From assembly GCF_001460635.1 (NCBI RefSeq), contig NZ_LN907858.1:1178001-1242000 (forward strand): a stretch of DNA of 64,000 nt. Direction: 5' to 3'. A program made the position numbers and the translations under genes. The DNA is from Helicobacter typhlonius (GTDB lineage: Bacteria; Campylobacterota; Campylobacteria; Campylobacterales; Helicobacteraceae). Shown in pieces: positions 1 through 18,782 of the stretch. How positions within the stretch are numbered: the first letter of the stretch is position 1; each line of letters opens with the position of its first letter. The notes below the pieces were generated by a model. That model did not search any database, was not told where the DNA came from, and saw only the letters and a program-made list of their open reading frames with translations.

Positions 1-378
1 GCGCAAAAATTCTTGCCGACATTAGCAATTTTCATCGCGCCTCCGGCAATTGCGATGACGAGCTATCTTAGAATTAACGGCGATGATTTTGACTATATTG
101 CCGAGTTTTTGCTAAATGTCGCCATTATTTTTGCCATTATTCTTTTTGCTCTTGCGCGAAATTTTTATAAAATTAAGTTTTTTATCTCGTGGTGGGCTTT
201 CACTTTCCCCTTTGCCGCACTCACTCTTGCACTGCTCGTGGCATATGAAAAGACCCAATTTACACCCTATTATTTTCTAAGCTTTTTCTCACTCGTGCTG
301 ACAAGCTGTATTATCGCATTTGTAGGGATTAAAACTATTCAGGTGATTATGCGTGATGAGCTTTGCAAGGAGGAGTAA
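1..378 (+). CDS. TDT-family (TehA/SLAC1-like) transporter, 3' part only
   Basis: The frame is open from the first base, so this is the C-terminal end of a gene whose start lies outside the window. The visible ~125 residues form about four hydrophobic segments. The entry motif (LPTLAIFIAPPAIA) matches the pore-lining region of the tellurite-resistance/dicarboxylate transporter (TDT) family, to which TehA and Mae1 belong; these are ten-helix anion channels or carriers of the inner membrane. The tail ends in a short charged cytoplasmic stretch (MRDELCKEE). Substrate cannot be told from the fragment. Confidence 0.7.
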   Translation, partial: AQKFLPTLAIFIAPPAIAMTSYLRINGDDFDYIAEFLLNVAIIFAIILFALARNFYKIKFFISWWAFTFPFAALTLALLVAYEKTQFTPYYFLSFFSLVLTSCIIAFVGIKTIQVIMRDELCKEE

Positions 379-625
379 GGCTTTATTGTATTAAATGTAA
401 AATCTGCAATTTTCACATTGTTTATTTGATTATCCTGCATTTTGTGTCCTAGCCGCGCAAGACTCTAATCTTGCTTATACCAGATTTTAAAGTACAGAAA
501 CAGATATGTCGCTTAAAATGCTATCAAAATGCCTCGTAAAACTTGATATGATACAAACACAAAGGATTTCTAAGTCCATAATCCAAAATGGCGATAATTC
601 ATACTAAACTATCAAGGGGATTTGT

Positions 626-832
626 ATGTCAAGCAAATGCAAAAACCCACAAAACAAATCAATGTCTTTTATCTTAAGCAACAAAGAATGACCAAGCCTT
701 GAAATATTAGAATCTCTTGCAATAGGCGAAATTCTTAAGAGTGTGATGAGGGCGTATAAAGCCACCCTCGCCAAAAAACTACCACAAATTAATCATAATT
801 CCTTAAGCCCAACAACCTTGCATAGTCAATAA
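626..832 (+). pseudogene. Possible decayed small ORF with one in-frame stop
   Basis: An ATG at 626 opens a frame interrupted by TGA at 689-691 and then open to TAA at 830-832 (pieces of 21 and 46 codons). The second piece contains SLEILESLAIGEILKSVMRA, which looks protein-like, but I do not recognise a family. It overlaps the antisense antitoxin relic at 789-1055, so both cannot easily be genuine over the shared bases. Low confidence. Confidence 0.15.
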
Positions 833-1055
833 ATGTAGCGATATTATAGCCATTTTGTGAGTTTTCAAACCTTACCACTGCACTTTGTGCGTTACTTGCA
901 TCTTATTCTAGCAATCTCTTGTTATGCTGGCTTAGATTTTATCCGTGCTTGCAAAAGCTATTGCCACATCTGCCAAAATAGAGCTTGGATATCCAATTCT
1001 TTTCTAAAAATTCTTATTTTAGGGCTTTTGCTTTCATCTCATCAAACTTCATCAT
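789..1055 (-). pseudogene. Decayed XRE-family antitoxin
   Basis: Read from ATG at 1055 the frame begins MMKFDEMKAKALK and ends SAVVRFENSQNGYNIATFID followed by YARLLGLRNYD and a stop at 789-791, with three in-frame stop codons between. Start and end are the expected ones for small XRE/Cro-type helix-turn-helix antitoxins of HigA-like pairs; the SAVVRFE segment is the recognition-helix region and NGYNIATF the following helix. The middle also appears shifted relative to a normal antitoxin. The length (89 codons) is close to an intact family member, so this is point decay rather than truncation. Confidence 0.6.
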
Positions 1056-1410
1056 CGTTCTTAAATCTTACAGAATCTTTCTCGCTTCTTGTATTTTATT
1101 CTTTGGTATCTTTTAAAGAAACTTTATTTGAAAATTTTTCAAATAAAGCAGCGTAAGATATATCACTCTCTTGTTCCAATAGATAAAAATACTCTTGCAA
1201 TGCTTTTAACCCCCCCCCCCCAGCCACATTCATATAGCCCATCTGTGTGTATCTCATATTTTATACTTTTGCTAGATTTTCCTAGCAAATCAAAGGACGA
1301 TACATAGAGGATTTATTTTTAAAGTGGCACAAATCTCCTAACTCTTGTGCTACTTTGTCATTTAAAATCTCTTAAGTCCTCTTGTATTGTAAATTTACAG
1401 GTTTATTATT
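1056..1410 (-). pseudogene. Decayed toxin-like gene upstream of the antitoxin relic, carrying a G12 tract
   Basis: On the minus strand, coding-like segments sit in different frames: KVAQELGDLCHFKNKSS near 1310-1350, then SSFDLLGKSSKSIKYEIHTD running into a 12-G run, then LKALQEYFYLLEQES to a stop near 1090, then KIQEARKIL just before the antitoxin start. Rejoining the middle pieces requires dropping one G of the tract. The position immediately 5' of an XRE antitoxin, plus the end pattern, suggests a RelE/HigB (phage Gp49-like) toxin, but the family assignment is inference. Confidence 0.3.
1210..1221. repeat. C12 homopolymer (G12 on minus strand)
   Basis: Twelve consecutive C, inside the toxin-like relic. 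Homopolymeric C/G tracts of this size drive slipped-strand phase variation in Helicobacter and Campylobacter. Here the flanking frames already contain other disruptions, so the tract is probably a remnant switch. Confidence 0.8.
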
Positions 1411-1490
1411 ACACAAAAGAAAGTGTTTGAAGTGCAAATTCCATTCAACACAAAGATTCTAAAGAATGTCTGGGGGGTGCATTAAGTCGC

Positions 1491-1979
1491 CTAAAAGGCG
1501 TCAATATACTCCGCCAAAGCCTCAATATCCGCATCACTTAGATTCTTTGCCTGCATATACATTATCACGGAATTGCCACCTCTACTAAGCGTTCTTGAAC
1601 GAAAACCTTTGAGTGATTCAACCACTTGAGTTTTATTCATTGAAGCAATAAGCACGCCACCGACACTACCGGGTGCAACACTCTTGCCGTCTTTACCGTG
1701 GCAAGCCGCACATCTCGCATATAGTGTCGCCGCATCCAGTGCGGTAGCCTCCTGCACCTCTTCACCTGTGCTAGATTCAGTAGATGTTTCTGCACTCTGT
1801 AAATCTTGCGGGATAGTAACCTCTACGCGTGTGTCATCGTCTAAAGATGGTTGCTCACTATCTAGTGAAGCTTGGCTACTAGATTGAAATTCTCGTGTTT
1901 CTTTGCTCTCTTGGTTTTTCTCATTAGAACAAGCACAAAATAGCACAAAAACAACACAGAAAAGAAGAGTTTTATACAT
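1491..1979 (-). CDS. Cytochrome c553-like lipoprotein (class I c-type cytochrome)
   Basis: 162 residues from the ATG at 1979, chosen over an upstream start because MYKTLLFCVVFVLFCAC is a complete lipoprotein signal peptide with lipobox FCAC and AAAGGA lies just upstream. A ~75-residue Ser/Glu-rich linker follows, then one cytochrome c domain with heme motif CAACH (CAACHGKDGKSVAPG) and a later Met (VIMYMQAKNLSDADI) as candidate sixth ligand. It is likely a periplasmic electron carrier tethered to a membrane. It is the last gene of the minus-strand block downstream of fusA, 47 nt after another small lipoprotein gene. Which oxidase or reductase it serves is unknown. Confidence 0.8.
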   Translation of the reverse strand: MYKTLLFCVVFVLFCACSNEKNQESKETREFQSSSQASLDSEQPSLDDDTRVEVTIPQDLQSAETSTESSTGEEVQEATALDAATLYARCAACHGKDGKSVAPGSVGGVLIASMNKTQVVESLKGFRSRTLSRGGNSVIMYMQAKNLSDADIEALAEYIDAF

Positions 1980-2026
1980 AATACATCCTTTTGTTTCCTC
2001 TCGCACTTTACGAGAGGAAAATCAAA

Positions 2027-2275
2027 TTATTGAGCTGTTTCTTCTTTTGAAGCTTCCTCATCTTTTGCTTCTTCTGTAGATTCTGTAGTAGCTTTACCTA
2101 CTTCTTCCGTAACTTCTGCTTTATCGTCTTTTGCCTCTTCCACAGGAACAACAACTTCTACTTCCTCTATAACTTCAACAGGAGCTGGAGACTCATCTTT
2201 TGCCGCGTCATCTTTGTTTCCACACGCTACAAGAACCAAACCCAAACCTAGAACAAAAATCAGCTTTTTCATCAT
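2027..2275 (-). CDS. Small acidic lipoprotein
   Basis: 82 residues: a lipoprotein signal ([18 protein letters not shown], lipobox LVAC) followed by a low-complexity tail almost entirely of Glu, Asp, Ala, Val, Lys and Thr (EEAKDD, EEVGKATTESTEEAK). There is no recognisable domain. Its ATG overlaps the fusA stop by one base (TAATG), so it is translationally coupled to fusA; initiation could instead be at the second ATG, 2272, which sits better after AAAGGG. The tail suggests a disordered, negatively charged envelope protein. Function unknown. Confidence 0.65.
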   Translation of the reverse strand: MMKKLIFVLGLGLVLVACGNKDDAAKDESPAPVEVIEEVEVVVPVEEAKDDKAEVTEEVGKATTESTEEAKDEEASKEETAQ

Positions 2276-4353
2276 TAACCCTTTCTCTTTTCGATAATTT
2301 CTTTGGCAACATTACTTGGCACTTCACCATAGTGGTCAAATTCCATTGTATATGTGCCTCTACCCTGTGTAGCTGAACGCAAGTCAGTAGAATATCCAAA
2401 CATTTCAGCTAAGGGAACAAAAGCATTCACAATTTTCAAGCCCATACGGTCGTCCATTGAGTTGATTTGCCCTCGCCTTCTGTTTAAATCTCCTATGACA
2501 TCGCCCATATACTCTTCAGGGACCTCCACCTCAACCTTCATCATAGGCTCTAATAGCACTGCGTTTGCCTTACGGCAAGCGTCTTTAAATGCCATAGAGC
2601 CGGCAATTTTAAACGCCATTTCAGATGAATCCACATCATGATAGCTTCCATCATAAAGTGTTATTTTAAAATCCACTACGGGATATCCTGCAAGCACACC
2701 ATTTTGCATTGCTTCTTGAATACCCTTATCAACAGCTGGAATATATTCTTTTGGAATAACTCCACCACTAATATTATTCACAAATTCATAGCCTGTGCCT
2801 GCTTCTTTTGGCTCAAGCCTAATATGCACGTGCCCATACTGCCCACGCCCACCTGATTGCTTAGCGTATTTACATTCTTGCTCAACTGCAGTGCGAATTG
2901 TCTCTCTAAAGGCAACTTGTGGCTCACCCACCTCTGCTTCTACTTTAAACTCACGTTTTAATCTATCAACAATAATTTCTAAGTGAAGCTCGCCCATACC
3001 GCCAATAAGCGTTTGTCCTGTCTCTTCGTGTGTGCTTACTCTAAAACTCGGGTCTTCTTCAGCAAGTTTGCCAAGTGCGATAGACATTTTTTCTTGGTCA
3101 GCCTTTGTCTTTGGCTCTACGGCAATTTGAATCACAGGCTCTGGGAAATCCATACGTTCTAAAATCACAGGCACTTTTTCATCACAAAGTGTGTCGCCTG
3201 TAACCGTGTCTTTCAAACCTACAAATGCACAAATCTCGCCTGCATAGATTTCTTTAATATCCTCACGTTTATTAGAGTGCATTTTTAAAAGTCGTCCTAC
3301 ACGTTCTTTCTTGCCTTTTGTTGAATTAAGCACATAACTACCAGATTCTAATTTACCCCGATATGCACGCACAAAAGTGAGTTGCCCCACAAATGGGTCA
3401 GTCATAATCTTAAATGCTAACCCTGCGAATGCACCATCATCGCTAGATTCTACGCTTAGTTCAGATTCATTTTTGGGATCAATGCCTTTAATCTCTGCTA
3501 CTTCAGTAGGAGCAGGTAAATAATCCACCACAGCATCTAAAAGTGTTTGCACTCCTTTATTCTTAAAACTTGAACCACAAAGCATAGGGATAAGACTCAT
3601 ATTTAAACAACCAATTTTTATGCCTTTTTTAATATCTTCAATGCTCAATTCTTCGCCGCCAAGATATTTTTCCATTAAAGCCTCATCTTGTTCTGCTGCA
3701 GCTTCAAGTAATTTTTCTCGGTATTCATTAGCTTTTTCAACTAATTCGGCTGGAATCTCCTCTACATCATATTTTGCTCCCATTGATTCATCATTCCATA
3801 CAATGGCTTTCATTTGCACCAAATCAATCACACCTTTGAAATTCTCTTCTGCACCAATGGGAATGTTAATGGGCACAGGATTAGCTTTTAAACGTTGCTT
3901 AATTTGACTTTCAACACTATAAAAATTTGCACCGATTCTATCCATTTTATTGACAAAAACCATACGAGGCACACCATATTTATTCGCTTGTCTCCACACG
4001 GTTTCACTTTGAGGTTGCACACCTCCCACAGAACAAAATACAGCAATAGCTCCATCAAGCACGCGCATAGAACGTTCCACTTCAATGGTAAAATCAACGT
4101 GTCCGGGTGTATCAATAAGATTGATTTGATAATCTCGCCAAAAACAAGTTGTAGTAGCAGAGGTAATGGTAATCCCGCGCTCTTTTTCCTGCTCCATCCA
4201 ATCCATAGTTGCCGCACCATCATGCACTTCACCAATCTTATGACTCACACCTGTATAAAATAAAATTCGCTCTGAAGTTGTTGTTTTACCTGCGTCAATA
4301 TGAGCAGCAATACCAATATTTCTAATTCTTGCTAAAGGGGTTTTTCTTGCCAT
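2275..4353 (-). CDS. fusA: Translation elongation factor G
   Basis: 692 residues, normal EF-G length. GTPase motifs are visible: P-loop AHIDAGKTT near residue 20, DTPGHVDF near 85, NKMD near 140. The C-terminal domains IV/V follow with [20 protein letters not shown] and the RRGQI segment. EF-G is the cytoplasmic GTPase that moves tRNA and mRNA through the ribosome after each peptide bond. The gene follows rpsG by 15 nt in the classic str-type order rpsL-rpsG-fusA; tuf lies far upstream with the tRNA cluster instead of directly after fusA, as usual in Helicobacter. Confidence 0.97.
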   Translation of the reverse strand: MARKTPLARIRNIGIAAHIDAGKTTTSERILFYTGVSHKIGEVHDGAATMDWMEQEKERGITITSATTTCFWRDYQINLIDTPGHVDFTIEVERSMRVLDGAIAVFCSVGGVQPQSETVWRQANKYGVPRMVFVNKMDRIGANFYSVESQIKQRLKANPVPINIPIGAEENFKGVIDLVQMKAIVWNDESMGAKYDVEEIPAELVEKANEYREKLLEAAAEQDEALMEKYLGGEELSIEDIKKGIKIGCLNMSLIPMLCGSSFKNKGVQTLLDAVVDYLPAPTEVAEIKGIDPKNESELSVESSDDGAFAGLAFKIMTDPFVGQLTFVRAYRGKLESGSYVLNSTKGKKERVGRLLKMHSNKREDIKEIYAGEICAFVGLKDTVTGDTLCDEKVPVILERMDFPEPVIQIAVEPKTKADQEKMSIALGKLAEEDPSFRVSTHEETGQTLIGGMGELHLEIIVDRLKREFKVEAEVGEPQVAFRETIRTAVEQECKYAKQSGGRGQYGHVHIRLEPKEAGTGYEFVNNISGGVIPKEYIPAVDKGIQEAMQNGVLAGYPVVDFKITLYDGSYHDVDSSEMAFKIAGSMAFKDACRKANAVLLEPMMKVEVEVPEEYMGDVIGDLNRRRGQINSMDDRMGLKIVNAFVPLAEMFGYSTDLRSATQGRGTYTMEFDHYGEVPSNVAKEIIEKRKG

Positions 4354-4368
4354 TCTAGTTCCTTTATG

Positions 4369-4851
<483 letters not shown>

Positions 4852-5247
4852 TTACTTTTTATCGCCACTAGCTTTGGCTTTTTTTGCACCATACTTACTA
4901 CGCGAAACGCTTCTTTTCGCAACACCTGCAGTATCTAATGCACCACGAATAATATGATATTTTACCCCCGGTAAGTCTTTCACACGACCGCCCCTTACAA
5001 GCACTATGGAGTGTTCTTGGAGATTATGCCCTTCACCCGGAATATAACTAATCACTTCCACTTTAGAAGTAAGTTTTACTTTAGCGACTTTTCTTAATGC
5101 CGAATTTGGCTTCTTAGGTGTCGTAGTATAAACACGTGTGCATACTCCTCTCCTTTGTGGGCATTCTAGTAATGCTGGAGATTTCGTCTTACGGATAACT
5201 TTCTTTCTCTCTTTCCTAATTAACTGATTTATGGTTGGCACTGACAT
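4852..5247 (-). CDS. rpsL: 30S ribosomal protein S12
   Basis: 131 residues from the ATG at 5247. A longer frame runs upstream to 5298, but the family start ([16 protein letters not shown]) and the AAGGA just before 5247 fix this start. The conserved [13 protein letters not shown] and [10 protein letters not shown] segments of the decoding centre are present; the first of these contains the lysine equivalent to K42/K43, so there is no visible streptomycin-resistance replacement. It is the first gene after rpoBC and likely shares its transcript. Confidence 0.96.
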   Translation of the reverse strand: MSVPTINQLIRKERKKVIRKTKSPALLECPQRRGVCTRVYTTTPKKPNSALRKVAKVKLTSKVEVISYIPGEGHNLQEHSIVLVRGGRVKDLPGVKYHIIRGALDTAGVAKRSVSRSKYGAKKAKASGDKK

Positions 5248-5333
5248 TTCCTTTTTGTGTGAATTTGAAAATAAAAAATGCGGGATTTTACCCAACAAAA
5301 ACTTTTATTTCTCTTAGAAAATAAACAAATTGC

Positions 5334-14066
<8,733 letters not shown>

Positions 14067-14106
14067 CTAACGAAATTATAAAGTATTTTTACAATATTCC
14101 ATAAAT

Positions 14107-14140
14107 GCAAAAAGCCAAACCTTAGCAACTAAGATTTGGC
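14107..14140 (-). terminator. Intrinsic terminator or attenuator between rplL and rpoBC
   Basis: On the minus strand GCCAAATCTTAG, loop TTG, CTAAGGTTTGGC, then TTTTTG. The 12-bp stem has one mismatch and is directly followed by a U-run. It sits 30 nt after the rplL stop and ~90 nt before rpoBC, where partial termination sets the ratio of ribosomal protein to polymerase transcripts in other bacteria. Confidence 0.75.
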
Positions 14141-14169
14141 GATTTATAAAAAGCAGAGAATGTCAAAAA

Positions 14170-14547
14170 TTATTTGATTTCGACCTTTGCTCCTGCATCT
14201 TCAAGCTTCTTTTTGAAGTTTTGTGCATCTTCTTTGCTCACACCCTCTTTGAGTGTGCTTGGAGTTTGTTCTGTAGCATCTTTTGCTTCTTTCAAACCTA
14301 AACCTGTGATTTCGCGCACTGCTTTAATCACATTGATTTTATTCGCACCTGCATCGACAAGTATAACATTAAACTCGGTTTGCTCTTCAGCTGCTGTTGC
14401 ACCTACACCACCCGCTGCTGCACCTGCCACAACGGTTGGCGCAGCACTCACGCCAAACTTTTCTTCAAAAGCCTTTACAAGCTCTGAAAGCTCCAACACA
14501 GAAAGATTCCCAATATACTCTAATACTTCCTCTTTAGAAATTGCCAT
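14170..14547 (-). CDS. rplL: 50S ribosomal protein L7/L12
   Basis: 125 residues, normal length. An N-terminal dimerisation helix region is followed by an Ala/Gly hinge ([20 protein letters not shown]) and the C-terminal factor-binding domain with [20 protein letters not shown]. Several dimers bind L10 and form the ribosomal stalk that recruits EF-G and EF-Tu. It lies 20 nt downstream of rplJ, as in nearly all bacteria. Confidence 0.97.
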   Translation of the reverse strand: MAISKEEVLEYIGNLSVLELSELVKAFEEKFGVSAAPTVVAGAAAGGVGATAAEEQTEFNVILVDAGANKINVIKAVREITGLGLKEAKDATEQTPSTLKEGVSKEDAQNFKKKLEDAGAKVEIK

Positions 14548-14567
14548 TTTACACTCCTTTTATTGTG

Positions 14568-15050
14568 TTAATTTTCTTCTTTTTGCTTTCTCAAATTATC
14601 AAGCCCTGTAACAAAGTAGCGAGCTGGTGCAGTCCATACAGAAAGCAACATACCAATAAGTTCTTCTCTACTTGGTAGCTTGGAAACAGACACGATGTGT
14701 TTGCTATCGACTATCTCTCCATCAAACACGCCAAATTTTAGAGCAAAGTGCTCACTATGAGCGTCTGCAAATTTGCAAACAATCTTGGACAAAATGATTT
14801 GATCATCTGCCCAAAGAAAGATATTTGTGTCCTTTAACTCTAAATCAGGATACTGCGCTTTCTTAATTGCAATACTTGCTAGAGTGTTTTTAATCACTTG
14901 CACTTTAATGTTTGCAGCCCTTGAAGCACATCTCAACTCTTCAATTTGGCTTACTCGTAAACCCTTATAATCACATACAATAAAGGCTGAAGCCTGTTTA
15001 AATTCAGAACCCAAATGCTCAACAATCCGAATCTTATCTTGCTTAGTCAT
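14568..15050 (-). CDS. rplJ: 50S ribosomal protein L10
   Basis: 160 residues. It starts [20 protein letters not shown] and contains the rRNA-binding VIKNTLA region; the C-terminal helix that carries L7/L12 dimers is present. It forms the stalk base. A leader of ~90 nt with L10-leader-like signatures precedes it, suggesting translational autoregulation. Confidence 0.95.
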   Translation of the reverse strand: MTKQDKIRIVEHLGSEFKQASAFIVCDYKGLRVSQIEELRCASRAANIKVQVIKNTLASIAIKKAQYPDLELKDTNIFLWADDQIILSKIVCKFADAHSEHFALKFGVFDGEIVDSKHIVSVSKLPSREELIGMLLSVWTAPARYFVTGLDNLRKQKEEN

Positions 15051-15064
15051 TTTTCCTCCTTTCA

Positions 15065-15120
15065 GCCCAAAACCTCACCTAGGGTAGTTTTTAAGCCTAA
15101 GCCCCCAAGTTCTTTGGTCT
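15065..15120 (-). promoter_or_regulatory. Probable L10 autoregulatory leader
   Basis: The mRNA between rplA and rplJ contains CCAAA (15113-15117) able to pair with TTTGG near 15067-15072, enclosing GGCTTAAAAACTACCCTAGG, which resembles the CUUAAA...CCUAGGU core of the L10(L12)4-binding leader known from other bacteria. The rplJ Shine-Dalgarno (AAAGGAGG) follows directly. The assignment rests on motif resemblance only. Confidence 0.5.
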
Positions 15121-15143
15121 AAGATAAATGTGATACGCAAAGT

Positions 15144-15848
15144 TTATTTCATATCCATAAGTTCTTGCGAATCTAGCTTGATAGCTGGACTCATAGTCAA
15201 AGACAGAGAACTACTACGGATATACTTGCCCTTTGCTGAAGTTGGTTTTAGCTTATTGATTGCTCTCACAAGCTCAAGCATATTGTCTCGTATCTTATCT
15301 TCAGCAAAAGAAACCTTACCAATAGGCGCGTGGATAATACCCTTCTTATCCACTCTAAAATTCACCTGCCCACTTTTAGCATTAGAAACTGCTTTGGCTA
15401 CATCCATTGTAACTGTGCCTGTTTTTGGGTTTGGCATTAAACCCTTTGGTCCCAAGATTCTACCAACTTTACCTACAAGAGCCATCATATCGGGCGTAGC
15501 AATAACAATATCAAAATTAATATTGCCATTTTTTATTTCATCTGCTAAATCATCAGCTCCAACCACATCTGCTCCAGCATTTTTTGCTTCATCTGCTTTC
15601 ACACCCTTTGCGAACACAGCTACACGCACCTTTTTGCCTGTCCCGTGTGGTAAAACAACCGCACCGCGTATCATTTGATCAGCGTGTCTAGGATCAACCC
15701 CTAGACGTAATGCTACCTCAACCGTCTCATCAAATTTAGCAGAAGCTAAAGATTTAACCGCGCTTACGCCACTTTGCACATCATATATTTTTTGAGAATC
15801 CACCTTTGCTTGTAACGCTTGTAGTCTCTTTGCAATCTTCTTAGCCAT
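15144..15848 (-). CDS. rplA: 50S ribosomal protein L1
   Basis: 234 residues from the ATG at 15848 ([10 protein letters not shown]). A TTG two codons upstream is in frame, but GGAG is spaced six bases from the ATG. Conserved [14 protein letters not shown] and [19 protein letters not shown] segments are present. L1 forms the mobile E-site stalk and in other bacteria represses its own operon. It lies 14 nt after rplK. Confidence 0.96.
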   Translation of the reverse strand: MAKKIAKRLQALQAKVDSQKIYDVQSGVSAVKSLASAKFDETVEVALRLGVDPRHADQMIRGAVVLPHGTGKKVRVAVFAKGVKADEAKNAGADVVGADDLADEIKNGNINFDIVIATPDMMALVGKVGRILGPKGLMPNPKTGTVTMDVAKAVSNAKSGQVNFRVDKKGIIHAPIGKVSFAEDKIRDNMLELVRAINKLKPTSAKGKYIRSSSLSLTMSPAIKLDSQELMDMK

Positions 15849-15862
15849 AAACAACTCCGTTT

Positions 15863-16288
15863 CTAATCTTGGATTTCAATACCCATACTTCTTGCACTTC
15901 CCGCGACAATTAACTTCGCAGCTTCAATGCTAGAAGCGTTAAGGTCTTCCATTTTGGTTTGGGCAATCTCTTCAAGTTGTTTTCTTGTCAATTTCCCAAC
16001 TTTATTTTTGAGAGGGTTATCAGAGCCTTTTGTAATTTTAGCTGCCTTTTTGATAAGATCAGTTACAGGAGGCTTTTTTGTGATAAAAGTAAAGCTTTTA
16101 TCTTGGTAAATAGTAATCACAACAGGAATATTGAAATCACCCATATCCTTTGTTTTCTCATTAAACGCCTTACAAAATTCCATAATATTCACACCTCTTT
16201 GACCCAATGCTGGACCTACAGGAGGAGATGGATTTGCCTTCCCTGCTGGAATTTGTAATTTCAACTCACCAACAACTTTTTTACCCAT
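15863..16288 (-). CDS. rplK: 50S ribosomal protein L11
   Basis: 141 residues, canonical length. The N-terminal [20 protein letters not shown] segment (thiostrepton/GTPase-centre domain) and the C-terminal rRNA-binding domain ([19 protein letters not shown]) are both clear. It belongs to the factor-binding centre of the 50S subunit. Order nusG-rplK-rplA is standard. Confidence 0.97.
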   Translation of the reverse strand: MGKKVVGELKLQIPAGKANPSPPVGPALGQRGVNIMEFCKAFNEKTKDMGDFNIPVVITIYQDKSFTFITKKPPVTDLIKKAAKITKGSDNPLKNKVGKLTRKQLEEIAQTKMEDLNASSIEAAKLIVAGSARSMGIEIQD

Positions 16289-16315
16289 TGCGTATTCCTT
16301 CCTTTACTAACAAAT

Positions 16316-16831
16316 TTAAATAATCTTTTCCACTTGTGAATATAAAATTTCAACAGGAGTATTGCGTCCAAAAATAGAAACATTCAGCTTAAGCTTTTTA
16401 TGCTCTAAATCATACTCTTCCACCGTGCCTGTAAAATTCACAAAAGGACCATCAATAATGCGCACAACCTCGCCGTGTTCAAAAGAAATTTTCGGTTTTG
16501 GCGCACTAGGATTCCTCACTTTTTCTAGAATCTTAGCAATATCAGCTTCGCTCAAAGGTGTGGGCTTTTTGCTCTCGCCAATAAAACGTCCAACTCTCGG
16601 CAAAGATTGAATCATATGCCAAAGCTTTGTATCCAAATCCACTTGGATAAATACATAGCCCGGATAGAGGCTTCTATCTACAATCTTTTTCTTTGCTTCA
16701 ATAATAGACTCGGTAGGCACAACAACTTCACCGAATCTATCTTGCATCTGGTTTTCTTTAATAAGATTGCGGATTGCTTCACCTACTGACCTCTCACTAC
16801 CAGAATACGTTTGTATAGCATACCACTCCAA
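16316..16831 (-). CDS. nusG: Transcription termination/antitermination factor NusG
   Basis: 171 residues with the NGN domain (MEWYAIQTYSGSE, SLYPGYVFIQVDLD, LPRVGRFIGESKKPTPLS) and a C-terminal KOW domain (GEVVRIIDGPFVNFTGTVEE). NusG binds the polymerase clamp and couples it to Rho or ribosomes. The first codon is a TTG at 16829-16831 preceded by GGAGAGGTG, with no better ATG, so initiation is probably at TTG. It lies 22 nt after secE. Confidence 0.95.
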   Translation of the reverse strand: MEWYAIQTYSGSERSVGEAIRNLIKENQMQDRFGEVVVPTESIIEAKKKIVDRSLYPGYVFIQVDLDTKLWHMIQSLPRVGRFIGESKKPTPLSEADIAKILEKVRNPSAPKPKISFEHGEVVRIIDGPFVNFTGTVEEYDLEHKKLKLNVSIFGRNTPVEILYSQVEKII

Positions 16832-16853
16832 GTGTCACCTCTCCACAACAATA

Positions 16854-17036
16854 TTATAAAACTATCGATACAGAATGAAACAAAATCCAATCCGCTAATG
16901 CTAAAAATAAAGTAATTACACTTACTACAATCAACACAGAGACAAACGCATTTCGAATCTGCTCTTTCGTAGGAAATATAACTTTTGAACGTTCTTCATT
17001 CGCACTTTGAAAATAGGTTTTTATCTTTTTTATCAT
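16854..17036 (-). CDS. secE: Preprotein translocase subunit SecE
   Basis: About 60 residues from the ATG at 17036; another ATG two codons upstream (17042) is possible, but AAGAG is better spaced for 17036. The short amphipathic region with FPTKEQIRNAF, typical of SecE, is followed by one membrane helix. SecE is the small essential clamp of the SecYEG channel. The secE-nusG pair next to tRNA-Trp is the standard arrangement. Confidence 0.9.
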   Translation of the reverse strand: MIKKIKTYFQSANEERSKVIFPTKEQIRNAFVSVLIVVSVITLFLALADWILFHSVSIVL

Positions 17037-17078
17037 TTGCATCTCTTTCTTTTTTCACTACAGACTACCAAATCTCCG

Positions 17079-17154
17079 TGGCAGGCCAGGAGGGACTCGA
17101 ACCCCCAACATTCGGTTTTGGAGACCGACGCTCTACCATTGGAGCTACTGACCT
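17079..17154 (-). tRNA. tRNA-Trp (CCA)
   Basis: A full cloverleaf with 7-bp acceptor (AGGTCAG/CTGGCCT, one G-U), anticodon CCA in the loop CTCCAAA, T-loop GGTTCGAGTCC, and an encoded CCA end. It lies between rpmG and secE on the same strand, the usual position. Confidence 0.96.
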
Positions 17155-17156
17155 AT

Positions 17157-17178
17157 AAGTTAGGCAAAAGCCTAACTT
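17157..17178 (-). other. Stem-loop between rpmG and tRNA-Trp
   Basis: A perfect 9-bp stem AAGTTAGGC / GCCTAACTT with a four-base loop lies between the rpmG stop, which falls inside the stem, and the 5' end of tRNA-Trp. There is no U-run after it, so an RNase processing site that frees the tRNA, or protection of the rpmG 3' end, is more likely than termination. Confidence 0.5.
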
Positions 17179-17342
17179 TTAAGCTTCACTTCCTTATGAA
17201 TGGTATGTTTATTCAAACGAGGACAAAACTTTTTGAGCTCCAGTTTTTCTGTATTTGTCTTTGTGTTTTTAGTGGTGCTATAGTTAATATCACCACATTC
17301 TGCACACTTCAACCCTATCTTAATAGTGCTTCCCTTTGCCAT
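17172..17342 (-). CDS. rpmG: 50S ribosomal protein L33
   Basis: 56 residues starting [20 protein letters not shown] and ending [12 protein letters not shown]. The Zn-ribbon is degenerate: CAEC at residues 13-16 but only one Cys in the second knuckle ([10 protein letters not shown]). It lies between tuf (12 nt upstream) and tRNA-Trp, its usual place in this family. Confidence 0.93.
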   Translation of the reverse strand: MAKGSTIKIGLKCAECGDINYSTTKNTKTNTEKLELKKFCPRLNKHTIHKEVKLKS

Positions 17343-17354
17343 GCCAAGCCTCTA

Positions 17355-18554
17355 TTATTCTATGATTTTGGTTACAACACCTGAACCAACCGTTCTACCA
17401 CCTTCACGAATTGCAAAACGAGTCCCATCTTCAAGTGCTACAGGTGCGATAAGCTCCACTGTGATTTTTACATTATCACCAGGCATAACCATTTCTACAC
17501 CGCTTGGGAGCTCAATAGAACCGGTAACATCAGTTGTTCGCACATAGAATTGTGGGCGGTATCCCTTAAAGAATGGTGTATGGCGTCCGCCCTCCTCTTT
17601 TGAAAGCACATAAATCTCGCCCTCAAATTTCTTATGTGGAGTAATTGAGCCGGGCTTACAAAGAACCATACCTCTTTCTACTTCTTCTTTTTTTGTTCCT
17701 CGCAACAAAATACCGACATTATCTCCTGCCTCACCTTTATCAAGCTCTTTTCTAAACATTTCAACGCCTGTAACTGTTGTTTTTTGAGTGTCGCGGATTC
17801 CTACGATTTCTACTTCATCGCCTACTTGCACAACACCTCTTTCTACTCTTCCTGTTACAACCGTTCCACGACCAGCGATTGAGAATACATCTTCTACAGG
17901 CATAAGGAATGTTTTTTCAGTATCACGTTGTGGAGTTGGAATATATTTATCAACTTCTTCCATTAATTTTAATACTTTTTCACCCCATTCACCTACATTA
18001 CCTGCTTTTGCTTCTTCAAGTGCTTTGAGAGCAGAACCTGCAATGATAGGAGTATCATCTCCGGGAAAATCATATTGACTAAGCAATTCACGCACTTCCA
18101 TTTCCACAAGCTCAAGCAATTCAGCATCATCAACCATATCTTGTTTATTTAAAAATACAACGATGTAATGCACACCTACTTGGCGAGACAACAAGATATG
18201 CTCACGTGTTTGTGGCATAGGACCATCTGCGGCAGAAACAACAAGAATTGCTCCGTCCATTTGAGCTGCACCTGTAATCATATTTTTAACATAGTCAGCG
18301 TGTCCGGGGCAATCCACGTGCGCGTAGTGGCGATTTTCTGTCTCATATTCAATATGAGAAGTCGCGATAGTAATACCTCTTTCCTTTTCCTCTGGCGCGT
18401 TATCAATGTTATCATAGTCTTTCAATTCTGCAAGACCTTTAGTTGCCAACACAGCAGAAATAGCTGCACTCAAAGTTGTTTTACCATGATCAACATGCCC
18501 GATTGTTCCCACATTTACGTGAGGTTTGTTTTTCACAAACTTTTCTTTTGCCAT
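17355..18554 (-). CDS. tuf: Translation elongation factor Tu
   Basis: 399 residues, canonical. The GTPase motifs GHVDHGKTT (P-loop), DCPGHADY and NKQDM are present, followed by domains II and III with [19 protein letters not shown] and [21 protein letters not shown]-Tu delivers aminoacyl-tRNA to the ribosome. The gene is downstream of four tRNA genes and a strong sigma-70 promoter, so the tRNAs and tuf are probably co-transcribed. Confidence 0.98.
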   Translation of the reverse strand: MAKEKFVKNKPHVNVGTIGHVDHGKTTLSAAISAVLATKGLAELKDYDNIDNAPEEKERGITIATSHIEYETENRHYAHVDCPGHADYVKNMITGAAQMDGAILVVSAADGPMPQTREHILLSRQVGVHYIVVFLNKQDMVDDAELLELVEMEVRELLSQYDFPGDDTPIIAGSALKALEEAKAGNVGEWGEKVLKLMEEVDKYIPTPQRDTEKTFLMPVEDVFSIAGRGTVVTGRVERGVVQVGDEVEIVGIRDTQKTTVTGVEMFRKELDKGEAGDNVGILLRGTKKEEVERGMVLCKPGSITPHKKFEGEIYVLSKEEGGRHTPFFKGYRPQFYVRTTDVTGSIELPSGVEMVMPGDNVKITVELIAPVALEDGTRFAIREGGRTVGSGVVTKIIE

Positions 18555-18636
18555 TTTGTATCTCCTAACTTTAAGATTTAATTTTAGAATCTTTCAAAAT
18601 CCATAGAAAACTAAAAAGATTCTACATATAAAAAAC

Positions 18637-18711
18637 TGGAGCCCATAAGCGGGATTGAACCGCCGACCTCTTCCTTACCAAGGAAGTGCTCTGCCGCTGA
18701 GCTATATGGGC
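18637..18711 (-). tRNA. tRNA-Thr (GGT)
   Basis: Acceptor GCCCATA/TATGGGC, anticodon GGT in CTTGGTAAG, T-loop GGTTCAATCC, encoded CCA. It is the last tRNA of the cluster before tuf. Confidence 0.96.
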
Positions 18712-18782
18712 ATATTAATGTAATACTTTAATGGGATAATCTTAACTTATTAGTAAGCAAAGTGAAGATTCAGCTCCCAGTA

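Noticed and set aside
857-1156. Plus-strand 99-codon frame in the 5' region
   Set aside because: It lies antisense to the XRE/toxin relics, has no ribosome site and shows no family-like sequence.
1470-1500. Hairpin GCCTTTTAGGC at the end of the cytochrome gene as a terminator
   Set aside because: The stem is only a few base pairs, overlaps the stop codon and lacks a U-run.
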